Assembly: GCF_014217785.1 (NCBI RefSeq)
Contig: NZ_CP048814.1
Coordinates: forward strand, 2,232,001-2,296,000
Length of the DNA stretch: 64,000 nucleotides
Reading direction: 5' to 3'
From: Rhodococcus triatomae
GTDB taxonomy: Bacteria > Actinomycetota > Actinomycetes > Mycobacteriales > Mycobacteriaceae
In this document: positions 1 to 7,638 of the stretch, piece after piece
How the letters are laid out: the number at the start of each line of letters is the position of its first letter
Numbering within the stretch: position 1 is the first letter of the stretch
Notes under the pieces: generated by a model
Seen by the model: the letters and a program-made list of their open reading frames with translations, nothing else
Databases searched by the model: none
Told to the model about the DNA's origin: nothing
Made by a program: the position numbers and the translations under genes

Positions 1-1
1 C

Positions 2-115
2 GGTGAGCTGGGGCCGTTCCCGGCGATCGGCCCGGACGGGATGGCGCCCCTGCCGCTGTCGGGGGAGTTCGCGCCGGCCCTGGCCGACTGGCTCGGGCGG
101 GTTCACCCCGGCTGA
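2..115 (+). CDS. C-terminal fragment of an unidentified protein (5' end outside window)
   Basis: An open frame enters from the left edge and ends at TGA 113-115, giving 37 residues rich in Gly, Pro and Leu and ending in LGRVHPG. The reading frame has the strong G/C third-position bias of its neighbours, and a perfect hairpin follows 20 nt after the stop, as expected at the end of a gene. The fragment is too short to assign a family. Confidence 0.5.
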   Translation, partial: GELGPFPAIGPDGMAPLPLSGEFAPALADWLGRVHPG

Positions 116-134
116 GCACCCCCCGCGACGACCA

Positions 135-166
135 GACGCGCCCCTCCCGCTCGGGAGGGGCGCGTC
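135..166. terminator. strong hairpin, probable bidirectional terminator
   Basis: Perfect 14-bp inverted repeat (arms 135-148 GACGCGCCCCTCCC and 153-166) with a 4-nt loop GCTC. It lies between the convergent ends of the left-edge gene and the DUF4193 gene. No U-tract is visible, which is common in high-GC actinobacteria. Confidence 0.75.
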
Positions 167-169
167 TTC

Positions 170-217
170 AGTCTGTCGGGTGATGCTGTCGAGAGTCTGT
201 CGGGTGATGCTGTCGAG
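170..217. repeat. 24-bp perfect tandem duplication
   Basis: The 24-nt unit at 170-193 is repeated exactly and directly at 194-217. It lies between the terminator hairpin and the stop codon of the DUF4193 gene, outside any coding sequence. Consistent with a slippage duplication. Confidence 0.8.
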
Positions 218-232
218 GAAACGAGGACGAGG

Positions 233-526
233 TCAGGCGCAGTCCTTGCAGATCATCTCGGACTCGCTCGCCAGGTTGGTGCGATGCTGCACCAGGAAGC
301 AACTGGTGCAGGTGAACTCGTCGGCCTGCTTGGGGAGGACCTTGACGCTCAGTTCCTCGCCGGACAGATCGGCGCCGGGCAGCTCGAAGGATTCGGCGAC
401 GTCCGCTTCCTCGACGTCGGCGGTGGCCGACTGCGCCTCGGTGCGGCGCACCTTCAACGCTTCGAGGGAATCCTCGCTGATTTCGTCCTCGACCGTGGTG
501 CGGGGTGCGTCGTAGTCGGTAGGCAT
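233..526 (-). CDS. DUF4193 zinc-ribbon protein
   Basis: A 97-residue acidic protein ending in a four-cysteine zinc ribbon: Cys73-x2-Cys76 and Cys93-x2-Cys96. The N-terminal motif TDYDAPR, the acidic middle and the terminal CKDCA match the actinobacterial DUF4193 family, a small conserved protein of unknown function found in mycobacteria and rhodococci. The ATG start is set by a strong purine-rich ribosome site (GAGGAGGAG, about 6 nt upstream). The gene stands alone, with a 141-nt gap to the SDR gene upstream. The presumed role of the cysteines is zinc binding; no biochemical function can be inferred. Confidence 0.9.
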   Translation of the reverse strand: MPTDYDAPRTTVEDEISEDSLEALKVRRTEAQSATADVEEADVAESFELPGADLSGEELSVKVLPKQADEFTCTSCFLVQHRTNLASESEMICKDCA

Positions 527-667
527 GTGATCTCCTCCTCGCTCAGATCAGCCCGGGCAGGTTTCCTGTTGCCCTGCTCGTCGGTGCCGTGACGGCGTCT
601 CGTTTAGCATGACAACGCATCGGGGGGCGATTTTGTGCCCGAACCCAGAAAATCGTTCTGAACTGTG

Positions 668-1339
668 TCAACGAACTCGAAGCACGACTTCGACCGGGTG
701 GGCGTCCGCCGGGGTCTCGACGGCGGTGCGCACCGCACGGGCCACGGTCGTGGCGCGCAGGAAGCGTTCCGGGTCGTACTCGTCGCCCTCGTGCGCGACG
801 ATCGCACGTTGCATGTCGGTGTCGATCCGCCCGGGATGGATCGAGGTGACCCGGAGCTGCGGCTCCTCGGCGCGGAGCGCGTCACCGAAGGCGCGGAGCG
901 CGAACTTGCTCGCCGCGTAGGAACCCCAGCCGGCGTTGGCCCGCAGCCCGGCACCCGAGTTGATCAGGACGACGTGCCCGCCGGCGGCCCGCAGCGCGGG
1001 CAGCAGCAGCCGGGTCAGCTCGGCCACCGCGATCACGTTGACCTCGAGGGTGTGTCGCCACTGGTCGACGCTCGATTCCGCGACGGTGCCGAGTTCGGCG
1101 ACACCGGCGTTGTGGACGAGGACGTCGAGCCGGTCGATCGAGGCGACGGCCTCGGCCACGGCGGCGTGATCGGTGAGCGGCACCGGCAGGGCTCGCGCGC
1201 CGGGGAGTTCGGCCACGATGTCGGTGAGCGACTGCTCGGTGCGGGCGCCGAGCAGCAGGTCGTGGGTGGGGGCCAGCTCGCGGGCGACGGCCGCGCCGAG
1301 GCCGCGGCCGGCTCCGGTGACGAGGGCGGTGGGACGCAT
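668..1339 (-). CDS. short-chain dehydrogenase/reductase
   Basis: A 223-residue classical SDR with an NAD(P)-binding Rossmann fold. It has the cofactor motif TGAGRGLG at residues 8-15, NAG at 77-79, catalytic Ser128, and Tyr141-x3-Lys145. It is slightly shorter than the usual 250 residues, with a compact C-terminus ending in VVLRVR. The substrate is unknown; family members oxidise or reduce alcohol/carbonyl groups on small metabolites. The gene follows lysE on the same strand with a gap of only 9 nt, so the two may share a transcript, but nothing in the sequence links their functions. Confidence 0.88.
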   Translation of the reverse strand: MRPTALVTGAGRGLGAAVARELAPTHDLLLGARTEQSLTDIVAELPGARALPVPLTDHAAVAEAVASIDRLDVLVHNAGVAELGTVAESSVDQWRHTLEVNVIAVAELTRLLLPALRAAGGHVVLINSGAGLRANAGWGSYAASKFALRAFGDALRAEEPQLRVTSIHPGRIDTDMQRAIVAHEGDEYDPERFLRATTVARAVRTAVETPADAHPVEVVLRVR

Positions 1340-1348
1340 GGCGCCAGG

Positions 1349-1957
1349 TTAGCTGCCGACGACGAGCGTCGCGGCCAGGGTCACCATGAGCGCGGCGACG
1401 CCCAGGTCCAGGTACCGCCAGGCCCGCGGTGAGGAGAAGACCCCGGACAGTCTGCGCCCGCCGATGCCGAGGGCGAGGAACCAGAGGACGCTGGCGACGG
1501 CGGCCCCCACGCCGAACCACCAGCGTCCGGTCTCCCCGTGCTGGTTCGCGATCGAGCCCAGCAGGACGACGGTGTCGAGATACACGTGCGGGTTCAGCCA
1601 GGTCAGTGCCAGGCAGGTGAGGATCACCGCGGTGCCCGACGTCGCCGCTGCCTCGGAGGCGGTCATTCCCACCGGCCGGACCGCGCGCCACAGGGCCAGG
1701 GCCGCATACGCGAGAAGGAACGCGACTCCCGCCCAACGGATCACCGGCAGGACTCCGGGTGCCCGGTCCAGCAGGGTGGCCACCCCGGCGATACCGGCGC
1801 CGATGAGCACCAGGTCCGACACGGCGCACACGACGATCGTCGGCGTGACGTGCCTGCGGCTGACGGCCTGGCGCAGGACGAAGGCGTTCTGGGCGCCGAT
1901 CGCGACGATCAGCGAGAGGCCGGTGCCGAATCCGGTGGCGACGACGGGGAGGGACAT
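1349..1957 (-). CDS. lysE: LysE/ArgO-family basic amino acid exporter
   Basis: A hydrophobic 202-residue membrane protein of the LysE superfamily with about six membrane segments. The N-terminal signature GxxxGLSLIVAIGAQNAFVLRQ is the family hallmark seen in LysE and ArgO, which export L-lysine and L-arginine driven by the proton gradient. I start at the ATG at 1957; the frame is open a further 14 residues upstream, but those are polar and unlike the family. It is divergent from a LysG/ArgP-type LysR regulator with a 72-nt shared promoter region. This is the classic lysE-lysG arrangement, so export is probably induced by intracellular basic amino acids. Confidence 0.88.
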   Translation of the reverse strand: MSLPVVATGFGTGLSLIVAIGAQNAFVLRQAVSRRHVTPTIVVCAVSDLVLIGAGIAGVATLLDRAPGVLPVIRWAGVAFLLAYAALALWRAVRPVGMTASEAAATSGTAVILTCLALTWLNPHVYLDTVVLLGSIANQHGETGRWWFGVGAAVASVLWFLALGIGGRRLSGVFSSPRAWRYLDLGVAALMVTLAATLVVGS

Positions 1958-2029
1958 GACCGTCACGCTACGAATCTCATCACCATGTCTCCAGCTCATT
2001 TTTCTGATGGGGCATTAGCATCGCTTCAC

Positions 2030-2911
2030 ATGGACATCGAGTTCGCGCAGCTGCGCACGCTGGCAGCCGTGGTCGACGAGGGCACGTTCGAGGCGGCGGC
2101 GCGGACGCTGCACGTCACGCCCTCCGCGGTGAGCCAGCGGATCAAGGCGCTCGAGCAGCAGGTGGGCGGGGTTCTGGTGCGCCGGTCGAAGCCGGTGCAG
2201 GCCACCGAGTCGGGCCAGGTCGTCCTGCGGCTGGCGAAGCAGGTCGCCCGCCTCGAACAGGATGCACTCGACGCGCTCGCCCCTACCGGCGCCGGGCCGG
2301 TGACCGTGACGATCGTCGTCAACGCGGACTCGCTGACCACATGGATGATCCCGGCGCTCGGGCGCGTCGATCCGCGGTATCGACTGCAGTTCGATCTGCG
2401 CCGTGAGGACGAGTACCACTCGGCGGAACTGTTGCGCGACGGCACCGCGATGGCGGCCGTGACGTCCGAACCCGAAGCGGTACAGGGATGTTCGGTGGTG
2501 AAACTCGGTGCCATGAGGTACCGGGCGCTGTGCAGCCCGGAGTTCGCCGGGCGGTGGTTTCCGGACGGTGCCGATGCCGAGTCGCTCGCGTCGGCGCCGG
2601 TGGTGGATTTCGACCGCAAGGACGATCTGCAGACCCGATTCCTCCGCAGGGTCACGCGGCGGCGGGTCACTCCGCCGCGGCACTACGTGCCCGGGTCCTC
2701 CGCCTACGCCGACGCGGTGCGGCACGGGCTGGGTTGGGGGATGGTCCCTCAGGTGCAGGCGGCCGCCGACCTCGCCGCGGGAGCCTTCGTGGAGGTGCTG
2801 CCCGACGCGTTCATCGACGTCCCGCTGTACTGGCAGCGGTGGAAGCTCGACTCCCCCGCGTTGGCCGCCGTCACCGACGCGGTGCGGGAGGGTGCGCGCG
2901 GAGCGCTGTGA
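2030..2911 (+). CDS. lysG: LysR-type regulator, LysG/ArgP subfamily
   Basis: A 293-residue LysR-family transcriptional regulator. The N-terminal winged helix (about residues 1-60) includes the motif TPSAVSQRIKALE typical of the ArgP/IciA/LysG branch, followed by the two-lobed effector domain. In Corynebacterium glutamicum LysG activates the divergent exporter lysE when lysine or arginine accumulates; the same head-to-head layout is present here. The ATG at 2030 is chosen because the family begins MDxxQLxTLxAVVDxGTF. The 3' end lies 8 nt from the converging PPOX gene. Confidence 0.9.
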   Translation: MDIEFAQLRTLAAVVDEGTFEAAARTLHVTPSAVSQRIKALEQQVGGVLVRRSKPVQATESGQVVLRLAKQVARLEQDALDALAPTGAGPVTVTIVVNADSLTTWMIPALGRVDPRYRLQFDLRREDEYHSAELLRDGTAMAAVTSEPEAVQGCSVVKLGAMRYRALCSPEFAGRWFPDGADAESLASAPVVDFDRKDDLQTRFLRRVTRRRVTPPRHYVPGSSAYADAVRHGLGWGMVPQVQAAADLAAGAFVEVLPDAFIDVPLYWQRWKLDSPALAAVTDAVREGARGAL

Positions 2912-2918
2912 CGACGGT

Positions 2919-3350
2919 TCACAGATCGCCGTGGGCGGACCATGCGTGCCAGCGCAGATTCCGCACCGCGACGACGGGACCACGGGGTCGTTCTCGCCGG
3001 TAGCGTGGGTACTTGTCCGCGAGGAGGTCGACAGCGCGTCGTGCTTCCTCGGCGGCCGCATCGACAGGCTCGGCCGGCGTCAGGATCGAGGCGTCACCGT
3101 CCACCCGCACCCACCACAGCTGAGCCCAGTTGTCGTCGTAGTGGTCGACGAGGACGCTCACCTGTGGGCGGGCCGCGATGTTGCGTAGCCGTTTCAGGTG
3201 CCGGGTGGTCTTCGGTTTCTCGTCCACGCAGGTGTAGAGGGTCTCGGCGAAGAGCGTGAAGACGAGGGGAACCACGTGCGGGGTGCCGTCGGCGTCGGCG
3301 GTCGCCAGGCGCGCGACGCGGGCCTCGGCGAATCTCTCGCGTGCGCTCAC
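2919..3350 (-). CDS. PPOX-class flavin/F420-dependent oxidoreductase (TIGR03668-like)
   Basis: A 143-residue split-beta-barrel protein of the pyridoxamine-phosphate-oxidase-like superfamily. The opening pattern (FAEARVARLATADADGTPHVVPL) and the later WAQLWWVRVDG segment match the actinobacterial TIGR03668 group, usually annotated as F420-dependent. Such proteins bind F420 or flavin and reduce unidentified substrates. It converges on lysG with no room for a separate terminator. Cofactor choice is inferred from the family only. Confidence 0.8.
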   Translation of the reverse strand: MSARERFAEARVARLATADADGTPHVVPLVFTLFAETLYTCVDEKPKTTRHLKRLRNIAARPQVSVLVDHYDDNWAQLWWVRVDGDASILTPAEPVDAAAEEARRAVDLLADKYPRYRRERPRGPVVAVRNLRWHAWSAHGDL

Positions 3351-3482
3351 CGGCTGCCTCCTCCCTCCCGGGCGTGAACTCGACTCTCCGTGCGGGGTCT
3401 GTTCCCGGACGGTACGTCGTCGTCGCGTGGCACGTTGCGCGAATCACTGCATCCGGCGGGCGGTCCGCGCCACCATGGAGTC

Positions 3483-4484
3483 ATGGATCCGGTGGCGGCC
3501 TTGCGGGAGACGGCGTTCTGGCTGGAGCGCTCGCGAGCGGACTCGCATCGTGTCCAGGCGTACCGGCGTGCCGCCGACGTCGTGGCGGACCTGTCCGAGC
3601 ACGAGCGCGCGCGTCGACGCCGCGACGACAGCTGGACCGAGTTGGCGGGCATCGGACCGAAGACGGCGGCGGTGATCCGCGAATCCTTCGACGGGGTGCC
3701 CGAGTACCTGGCCCGGTTGCGTGACGAGGCGGAGCCGATCGGTGGCGGTGCGTTGCGTGAGGCGCTGCGTGGGGACCTGCACACGCACTCGGACTGGTCG
3801 GACGGTGGTAGCCCGATCGCGGAGATGATGCAGGTCGCGGCGGCGCTGGGGCACGAATACTGTGCGCTCACCGACCACTCCCCTCGCCTCACCGTCGCGA
3901 ACGGGCTGTCCGCCGAGCGATTGCGGCAGCAGCTCGACGTGGTCGGCGACTTGCAGGACAAGATCCCGTCGATGCGCATTCTCACCGGGATCGAGGTCGA
4001 CATCCTCGACGACGGTTCGCTCGACCAGGACGAGGGACTGCTGGCGGAACTCGACGTCGTCGTGGCGAGCGTGCATTCGAAACTGCGTGCCGAACGCGGC
4101 GCGATGACGCGGAGAATGCTTGCCGCCGTGGAGAACCCGCTCGTCGACGTGCTGGGGCATCCCACCGGCAGGCTGGTGGAGGGCGGTCGCGGGACCAGGC
4201 CGGAGTCGCAGTTCGATGCCGAGAAGGTGTTCGCCGCCTGCCGTGACGCGGGAACGGCCGTGGAGATCAATGCGCGTCCCGAGCGCCGGGACCCGCCGCG
4301 CCGGCTCATCGAACTGGCCCGCGACCTCGGCTGCGTCTTCTCCATCGACACCGACGCGCACGCTCCGGGCCAGCTGGCGTGGCAGGGCTACGGGTGCGAA
4401 CGGGCCACCGCGTGCGGCGTCGAGGCGGACCGGGTGATCAACACCTGGCCGGTGGAGCGCTTGCTGGACTGGACGCGGGACTGA
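3483..4484 (+). CDS. PHP-domain phosphoesterase with N-terminal HhH region (PolX-like)
   Basis: A 333-residue protein. The N-terminal ~90 residues form the helical, helix-hairpin-helix region (GIGPKTA) seen in family X polymerase/PHP proteins. The rest is a PHP metallo-phosphoesterase domain. Metal ligands are visible in order: DLHTHSDWSDGG, LTDHS, GIEVDIL, ASVHSK, LGHPTG, and IDTDAHAPGQL near the end. There is no nucleotidyltransferase core, so this is a stand-alone PHP protein, shorter than the ~570-residue PolX. A role in DNA repair or phosphate-ester hydrolysis is plausible but unproven. Start ATG at 3483 is preceded by GGAG; the frame is open 93 nt further upstream without a good ribosome site. 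Confidence 0.83.
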   Translation: MDPVAALRETAFWLERSRADSHRVQAYRRAADVVADLSEHERARRRRDDSWTELAGIGPKTAAVIRESFDGVPEYLARLRDEAEPIGGGALREALRGDLHTHSDWSDGGSPIAEMMQVAAALGHEYCALTDHSPRLTVANGLSAERLRQQLDVVGDLQDKIPSMRILTGIEVDILDDGSLDQDEGLLAELDVVVASVHSKLRAERGAMTRRMLAAVENPLVDVLGHPTGRLVEGGRGTRPESQFDAEKVFAACRDAGTAVEINARPERRDPPRRLIELARDLGCVFSIDTDAHAPGQLAWQGYGCERATACGVEADRVINTWPVERLLDWTRD

Positions 4485-4526
4485 CGACGCACGGTGGACG
4501 GGCGTCCTCCCCGGGGTGCCGGACCC

Positions 4527-5993
4527 TCAGGTCGACGTCCTGTCGGTGTAGACGCTGCCCCTGCGGATCAGCAGGGTGAAGCCGAGGGTGACGAGACCCG
4601 CGACGATCATCATCGCGCCGACCGTGTTCAGTCCGCTCACGCTGGGCGCGCCGCCGGTCGCCGCCGTCGCCGAGGAGGCGAGCAGCATCGTCGCGATCGA
4701 CGTGCCGATGCCCTGGCCGCCCGTGCGCAGGACGGCGTTGGTCCCGGTCGCCTCGCTCGTGTTGCCCTCGGGAACCGCCTCGACGATGAGATTGGGCAGG
4801 GCGGTGAACGCGAACGCGGTGCCGATCGACACGGTGACGATCATCGCGGCCATGCCGATCACCGAATCGTGGAGGAGCAGCATCATCGCACTGCTCACCG
4901 TGAACAGTGTGGTGCCGAGCAGCATTGCCGCCCGTGAGCCGACGGCACGGGTGATGCGTCCGCTCAGTGGCGTGAACACGAAGCCGAACAGCGATCCGAC
5001 GAACGACAGCAGGCCGGCGTTGGTCGGCGAGATGCCGAGGCCGAACGGTGCCGTGGTCGGTGATTGCAGGATCATCGGAATGATCATCGTGCTCACACCC
5101 ATCGGGCCGATCGCGATCGCCAGTGTCGCGCACATCGTCAGGGCGACCTTGCGGTCGGTGAACAACTTGACGTTGACGATCGGATCGGGGACGCGTAGTT
5201 CCCATGCCACCCACATCGCGAGGACGGCCAGCCCGCCGAGTACGAAACCGAGGGTGCGAGGGTCGGCGAATCCCCATTCGCCGGACTTGTTGATGCCCAG
5301 GAGAACGGCGGCGATCGCGGGTGCGAACGCCAGTGTGCCGATGTAGTCGACCCGCTGGGTCGTGCCCGGGGCAGGACGCCACGGCAACACGAAGACCACC
5401 AACAGCAGCGCGAAGACCGCGTACACGGCCGCGACGACGAAGATCATGTGCCAGCTCGCGTGATCGAGCATCACGCCGGCGACCAGCAGAGACGCCGAGC
5501 CCGCGGCGATGGCCGACCCGGAGATGATCGCGACGGCGACCGGGACCTTCGCGGCAGGAAGATGCGAACGCGCCAGACCGATACACAGCGGCAGGATTGC
5601 CCCGGCGACCCCCTGGATCGCCCGGCCGACGATCACGCTGCCGATGCTGTCGCCGAGTGCGCTGACGAGTGAGCCGACGGCGGCGGTGGCGAGCAGGATG
5701 ACCAGGACACGCTCGCGACCGTACATGTCGCCGAGCCGGCCGCACACCGCTGCGGAAGCGGCAGCGACCAGGAGGAACGCGGTGACGGCCCAGCCGACGG
5801 TCGCGGCGTCGCTGTCGAACTCTCTGATGAAGGTCGGGAGGGCGGCGAACACCATCGACGTCTCGAAAGCGCTGATGATCTCGACCGCCACCAGCACGGC
5901 GATGATCAACCACGCCGGCCGCTGCCGAGCGAAACGTCCGCGGGCAGGTTCGGGTGGGTCGACGGCGGTACGGGTGTCTGCGGTACTGGTCAC
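4527..5993 (-). CDS. MFS transporter, DHA2-like drug/H+ antiporter
   Basis: A 488-residue polytopic membrane protein of the major facilitator superfamily. It has an early membrane segment ending FETSMVFAALPTF, and the conserved loop 2-3 motif GRLGDMYGRERVL. Size and pattern fit the 14-helix DHA2 group of multidrug exporters. The start is the GTG at 5993, just before the first polar stretch TSTADTRT; the much longer frame upstream is non-coding in character. The substrate is unknown. It is transcribed away from the acyl-CoA operon across a 261-nt gap and has no adjacent regulator. Confidence 0.83.
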   Translation of the reverse strand: MTSTADTRTAVDPPEPARGRFARQRPAWLIIAVLVAVEIISAFETSMVFAALPTFIREFDSDAATVGWAVTAFLLVAAASAAVCGRLGDMYGRERVLVILLATAAVGSLVSALGDSIGSVIVGRAIQGVAGAILPLCIGLARSHLPAAKVPVAVAIISGSAIAAGSASLLVAGVMLDHASWHMIFVVAAVYAVFALLLVVFVLPWRPAPGTTQRVDYIGTLAFAPAIAAVLLGINKSGEWGFADPRTLGFVLGGLAVLAMWVAWELRVPDPIVNVKLFTDRKVALTMCATLAIAIGPMGVSTMIIPMILQSPTTAPFGLGISPTNAGLLSFVGSLFGFVFTPLSGRITRAVGSRAAMLLGTTLFTVSSAMMLLLHDSVIGMAAMIVTVSIGTAFAFTALPNLIVEAVPEGNTSEATGTNAVLRTGGQGIGTSIATMLLASSATAATGGAPSVSGLNTVGAMMIVAGLVTLGFTLLIRRGSVYTDRTST

Positions 5994-6173
5994 GGATGCG
6001 GTCCACTTCTTGACTGGCCCTGTGCCGGGCTGGGAAGGGCGTTCGCGAGCGGGGCTCGGCGAAGCGGCTGTTGGCTGTCCAGGTCTCGCCGAGTGTGGCA
6101 AAGGACGTCCGACGAGCCGGGCTCCTGACCGCTCAGTGGGACTGGTGGGCGATCGGGGATCCGAGATCGCATT

Positions 6174-6190
6174 CCGTTCCAACTCAACGG
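6174..6190. promoter_or_regulatory. possible operator upstream of acyl-CoA operon
   Basis: Inverted repeat CCGTT-N7-AACGG, 65 nt upstream of the first gene of the 6.2-15.8 kb operon. Short arms make this a weak candidate for regulator binding (IclR or FadR-type regulators lie at the far end of the cluster). Confidence 0.25.
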
Positions 6191-6254
6191 GAGTGGATGC
6201 CCGCGGCCGCATCGATCGACCTACCGTGGCGAAATCACTGCTCGCCGAGGAAAG

Positions 6255-6824
6255 GTGGCCGAAACCATGCACACACTGGATCGGCAGTTCGATCAGTTTC
6301 ACGGTCTGGAGGCGGAGCCGCCGCGGGTGTCGAGGTATCCGGTCAACGAGGCGATGATCCGCAATTGGGTCGAGGCCCACGAGGACGACAACCCGGTCTA
6401 CGTCGACGCCCGGGCCGCCCGGGAGACCGGACGCGCACAGGTGATCTGCCCCCCGGCGATGATCTCGACCTGGGTGATGGCCGGCTACCGACGTTGGCGC
6501 GAGGTGCACCGGCTCCGCGCCGAGGGACGCACCGAGGATTCGGCGTACTCCCGGCTGCTGGCGATGCTGGACGAGAGCGGGTTCACCTCGGTCGTCGCCA
6601 CCGACGTCGAGCAGGACTATCACCGTGAGCTGGTGCCGGGCGACCACGTCACCGCACGTATCACGATCGAGTCGATCTCTCCGGTCAAACGCACCGGGCT
6701 CGGGGACGGTCGCTTCCTCACCCTGCACAAGCGCTACGAGAACCAGAACGGTGAGTTGCTCGTGGAGGAGCGGTTCCGGCTGCTCCGGTTCGATCCGAGC
6801 ACGGCCGGGGAGGCGCGCCGATGA
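6255..6824 (+). CDS. MaoC-fold protein, N-terminal-half ChsH2-like hydratase subunit
   Basis: A 189-residue protein resembling the FAS1-type MaoC domain that forms the N-terminal half of mycobacterial ChsH2 (igr locus). It has an early segment NEAMIRNWVEAHEDDNPVYVD and a central CPPAMISTWVM. In ChsH1-ChsH2 this chain lacks catalytic residues and pairs with ChsH1 to hydrate a 2-enoyl-CoA. Here the DUF35 half of ChsH2 is a separate downstream gene overlapping by 4 nt. Two starts are possible: GTG 6255 (used; AGGA 3-6 nt upstream) and ATG 6267 (15 nt from the same site). First gene of a nine-gene operon. Confidence 0.8.
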   Translation: MAETMHTLDRQFDQFHGLEAEPPRVSRYPVNEAMIRNWVEAHEDDNPVYVDARAARETGRAQVICPPAMISTWVMAGYRRWREVHRLRAEGRTEDSAYSRLLAMLDESGFTSVVATDVEQDYHRELVPGDHVTARITIESISPVKRTGLGDGRFLTLHKRYENQNGELLVEERFRLLRFDPSTAGEARR

Positions 6825-7231
6825 CCGCCGTACCCCCGTTGATCGTCACTCAGGACAACGAATTCTGGTTCGCTGCAGCGAGAGACGGACGCCTGGTGAT
6901 CCAGCGATGTAGCGATTGCGGCACGCTGCGGCATCCCCCGGGCCCGGCCTGCCCGGCTTGCTGCTCCTTCGCCTGGGACACCGTCGAGTCCACCCGGAAG
7001 GCCGTCCTGCACAGCTGGACCGTGATCCACCATCCCCAGGATCCGGCATTCGAGTACCCCCTCGCCGTCGGCCTGGTCGATCTCGAGGAGGGAATCAGGA
7101 TCGTCGCCGACATCGCCGGTGTCGACCACGACCGGCTCGAGCCCGGCACGGAACTCGAGGTCTGCTTCGTCGAGCACGCGCACGGCGAAGTTCTCCCCCA
7201 ACTGCGCCCACCCACGATCGGAGTCGAATGA
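6821..7231 (+). CDS. DUF35 OB-fold/zinc-ribbon acyl-CoA-binding protein (ChsH2 C-terminal-half-like)
   Basis: A 136-residue DUF35 protein. A rubredoxin-like zinc ribbon (Cys30-x2-Cys33 and Cys44-x2-Cys47, with PPG between) is followed by an OB fold (about 60-125). In the igr system this domain of ChsH2 holds the aldolase Ltp2 and helps pass its CoA substrate. Here it is encoded separately between the two MaoC genes and upstream of an Ltp2-like gene. It overlaps both neighbours by 4 nt (ATGA on each side), so its translation is coupled and stoichiometric complex formation is likely. Confidence 0.87.
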   Translation: MTAVPPLIVTQDNEFWFAAARDGRLVIQRCSDCGTLRHPPGPACPACCSFAWDTVESTRKAVLHSWTVIHHPQDPAFEYPLAVGLVDLEEGIRIVADIAGVDHDRLEPGTELEVCFVEHAHGEVLPQLRPPTIGVE

Positions 7232-7638
7232 TGTTGCCACAGTGCAGAGTAGGAACGTCGCTGCCCGAGCTGGACCTCGTCATCGATCGCAGCACGATCG
7301 TGGCCGCCGCGCTCGCCTCGCAGGACTTCGAGGACGTCCACCACGATCCGGGGGCTGCGCAGGGGCGCGGGACGCCGGACATCTTCATGAGCATCAACTC
7401 GACCAACGGATTCGTGGACCGGTTCGTCACCGATTGGGCCGGGCCCGCGTCGCGGATCCGGCGGACCGCGCTACGGCTGGGGGTGCCGAACTTCCCCGGC
7501 GACACCATGCGGATGACCGGTGAGGTCACCGCGGTCGACGGCGACGTCGTCACGCTCGAGGTCCTCGGACGCAACGACCGTGGAGTGCACGTGACGGCCT
7601 CGGTGACCGTGGGCCCGTACGCGGGAGCGTGGCGGTGA
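7228..7638 (+). CDS. MaoC-family enoyl-CoA hydratase, ChsH1-like catalytic subunit
   Basis: A 136-residue hot-dog-fold protein with the catalytic hydratase pattern SQDFEDVHHD. Asp33 and His38 correspond in spacing to the Asp/His pair of ChsH1, and the following AAQGRGTPDIF matches that branch. It is expected to pair with the product of 6255-6824 to make one complete heteromeric 2-enoyl-CoA hydratase. ATG 7228 overlaps the DUF35 stop by 4 nt; ATG 7231 (GGAG 7 nt upstream) is an equally good start, one residue shorter. Confidence 0.86.
   Translation: MMLPQCRVGTSLPELDLVIDRSTIVAAALASQDFEDVHHDPGAAQGRGTPDIFMSINSTNGFVDRFVTDWAGPASRIRRTALRLGVPNFPGDTMRMTGEVTAVDGDVVTLEVLGRNDRGVHVTASVTVGPYAGAWR

Noticed and set aside
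14-515. Plus-strand 170-codon frame over the DUF4193 gene
   Set aside because: Antisense shadow with stops of sense only in the DUF4193 gene; Ser/Arg-rich composition.
6174-6190. CCGTT/AACGG repeat as a firm operator
   Set aside because: Five-base arms occur by chance; kept only as a low-confidence site.
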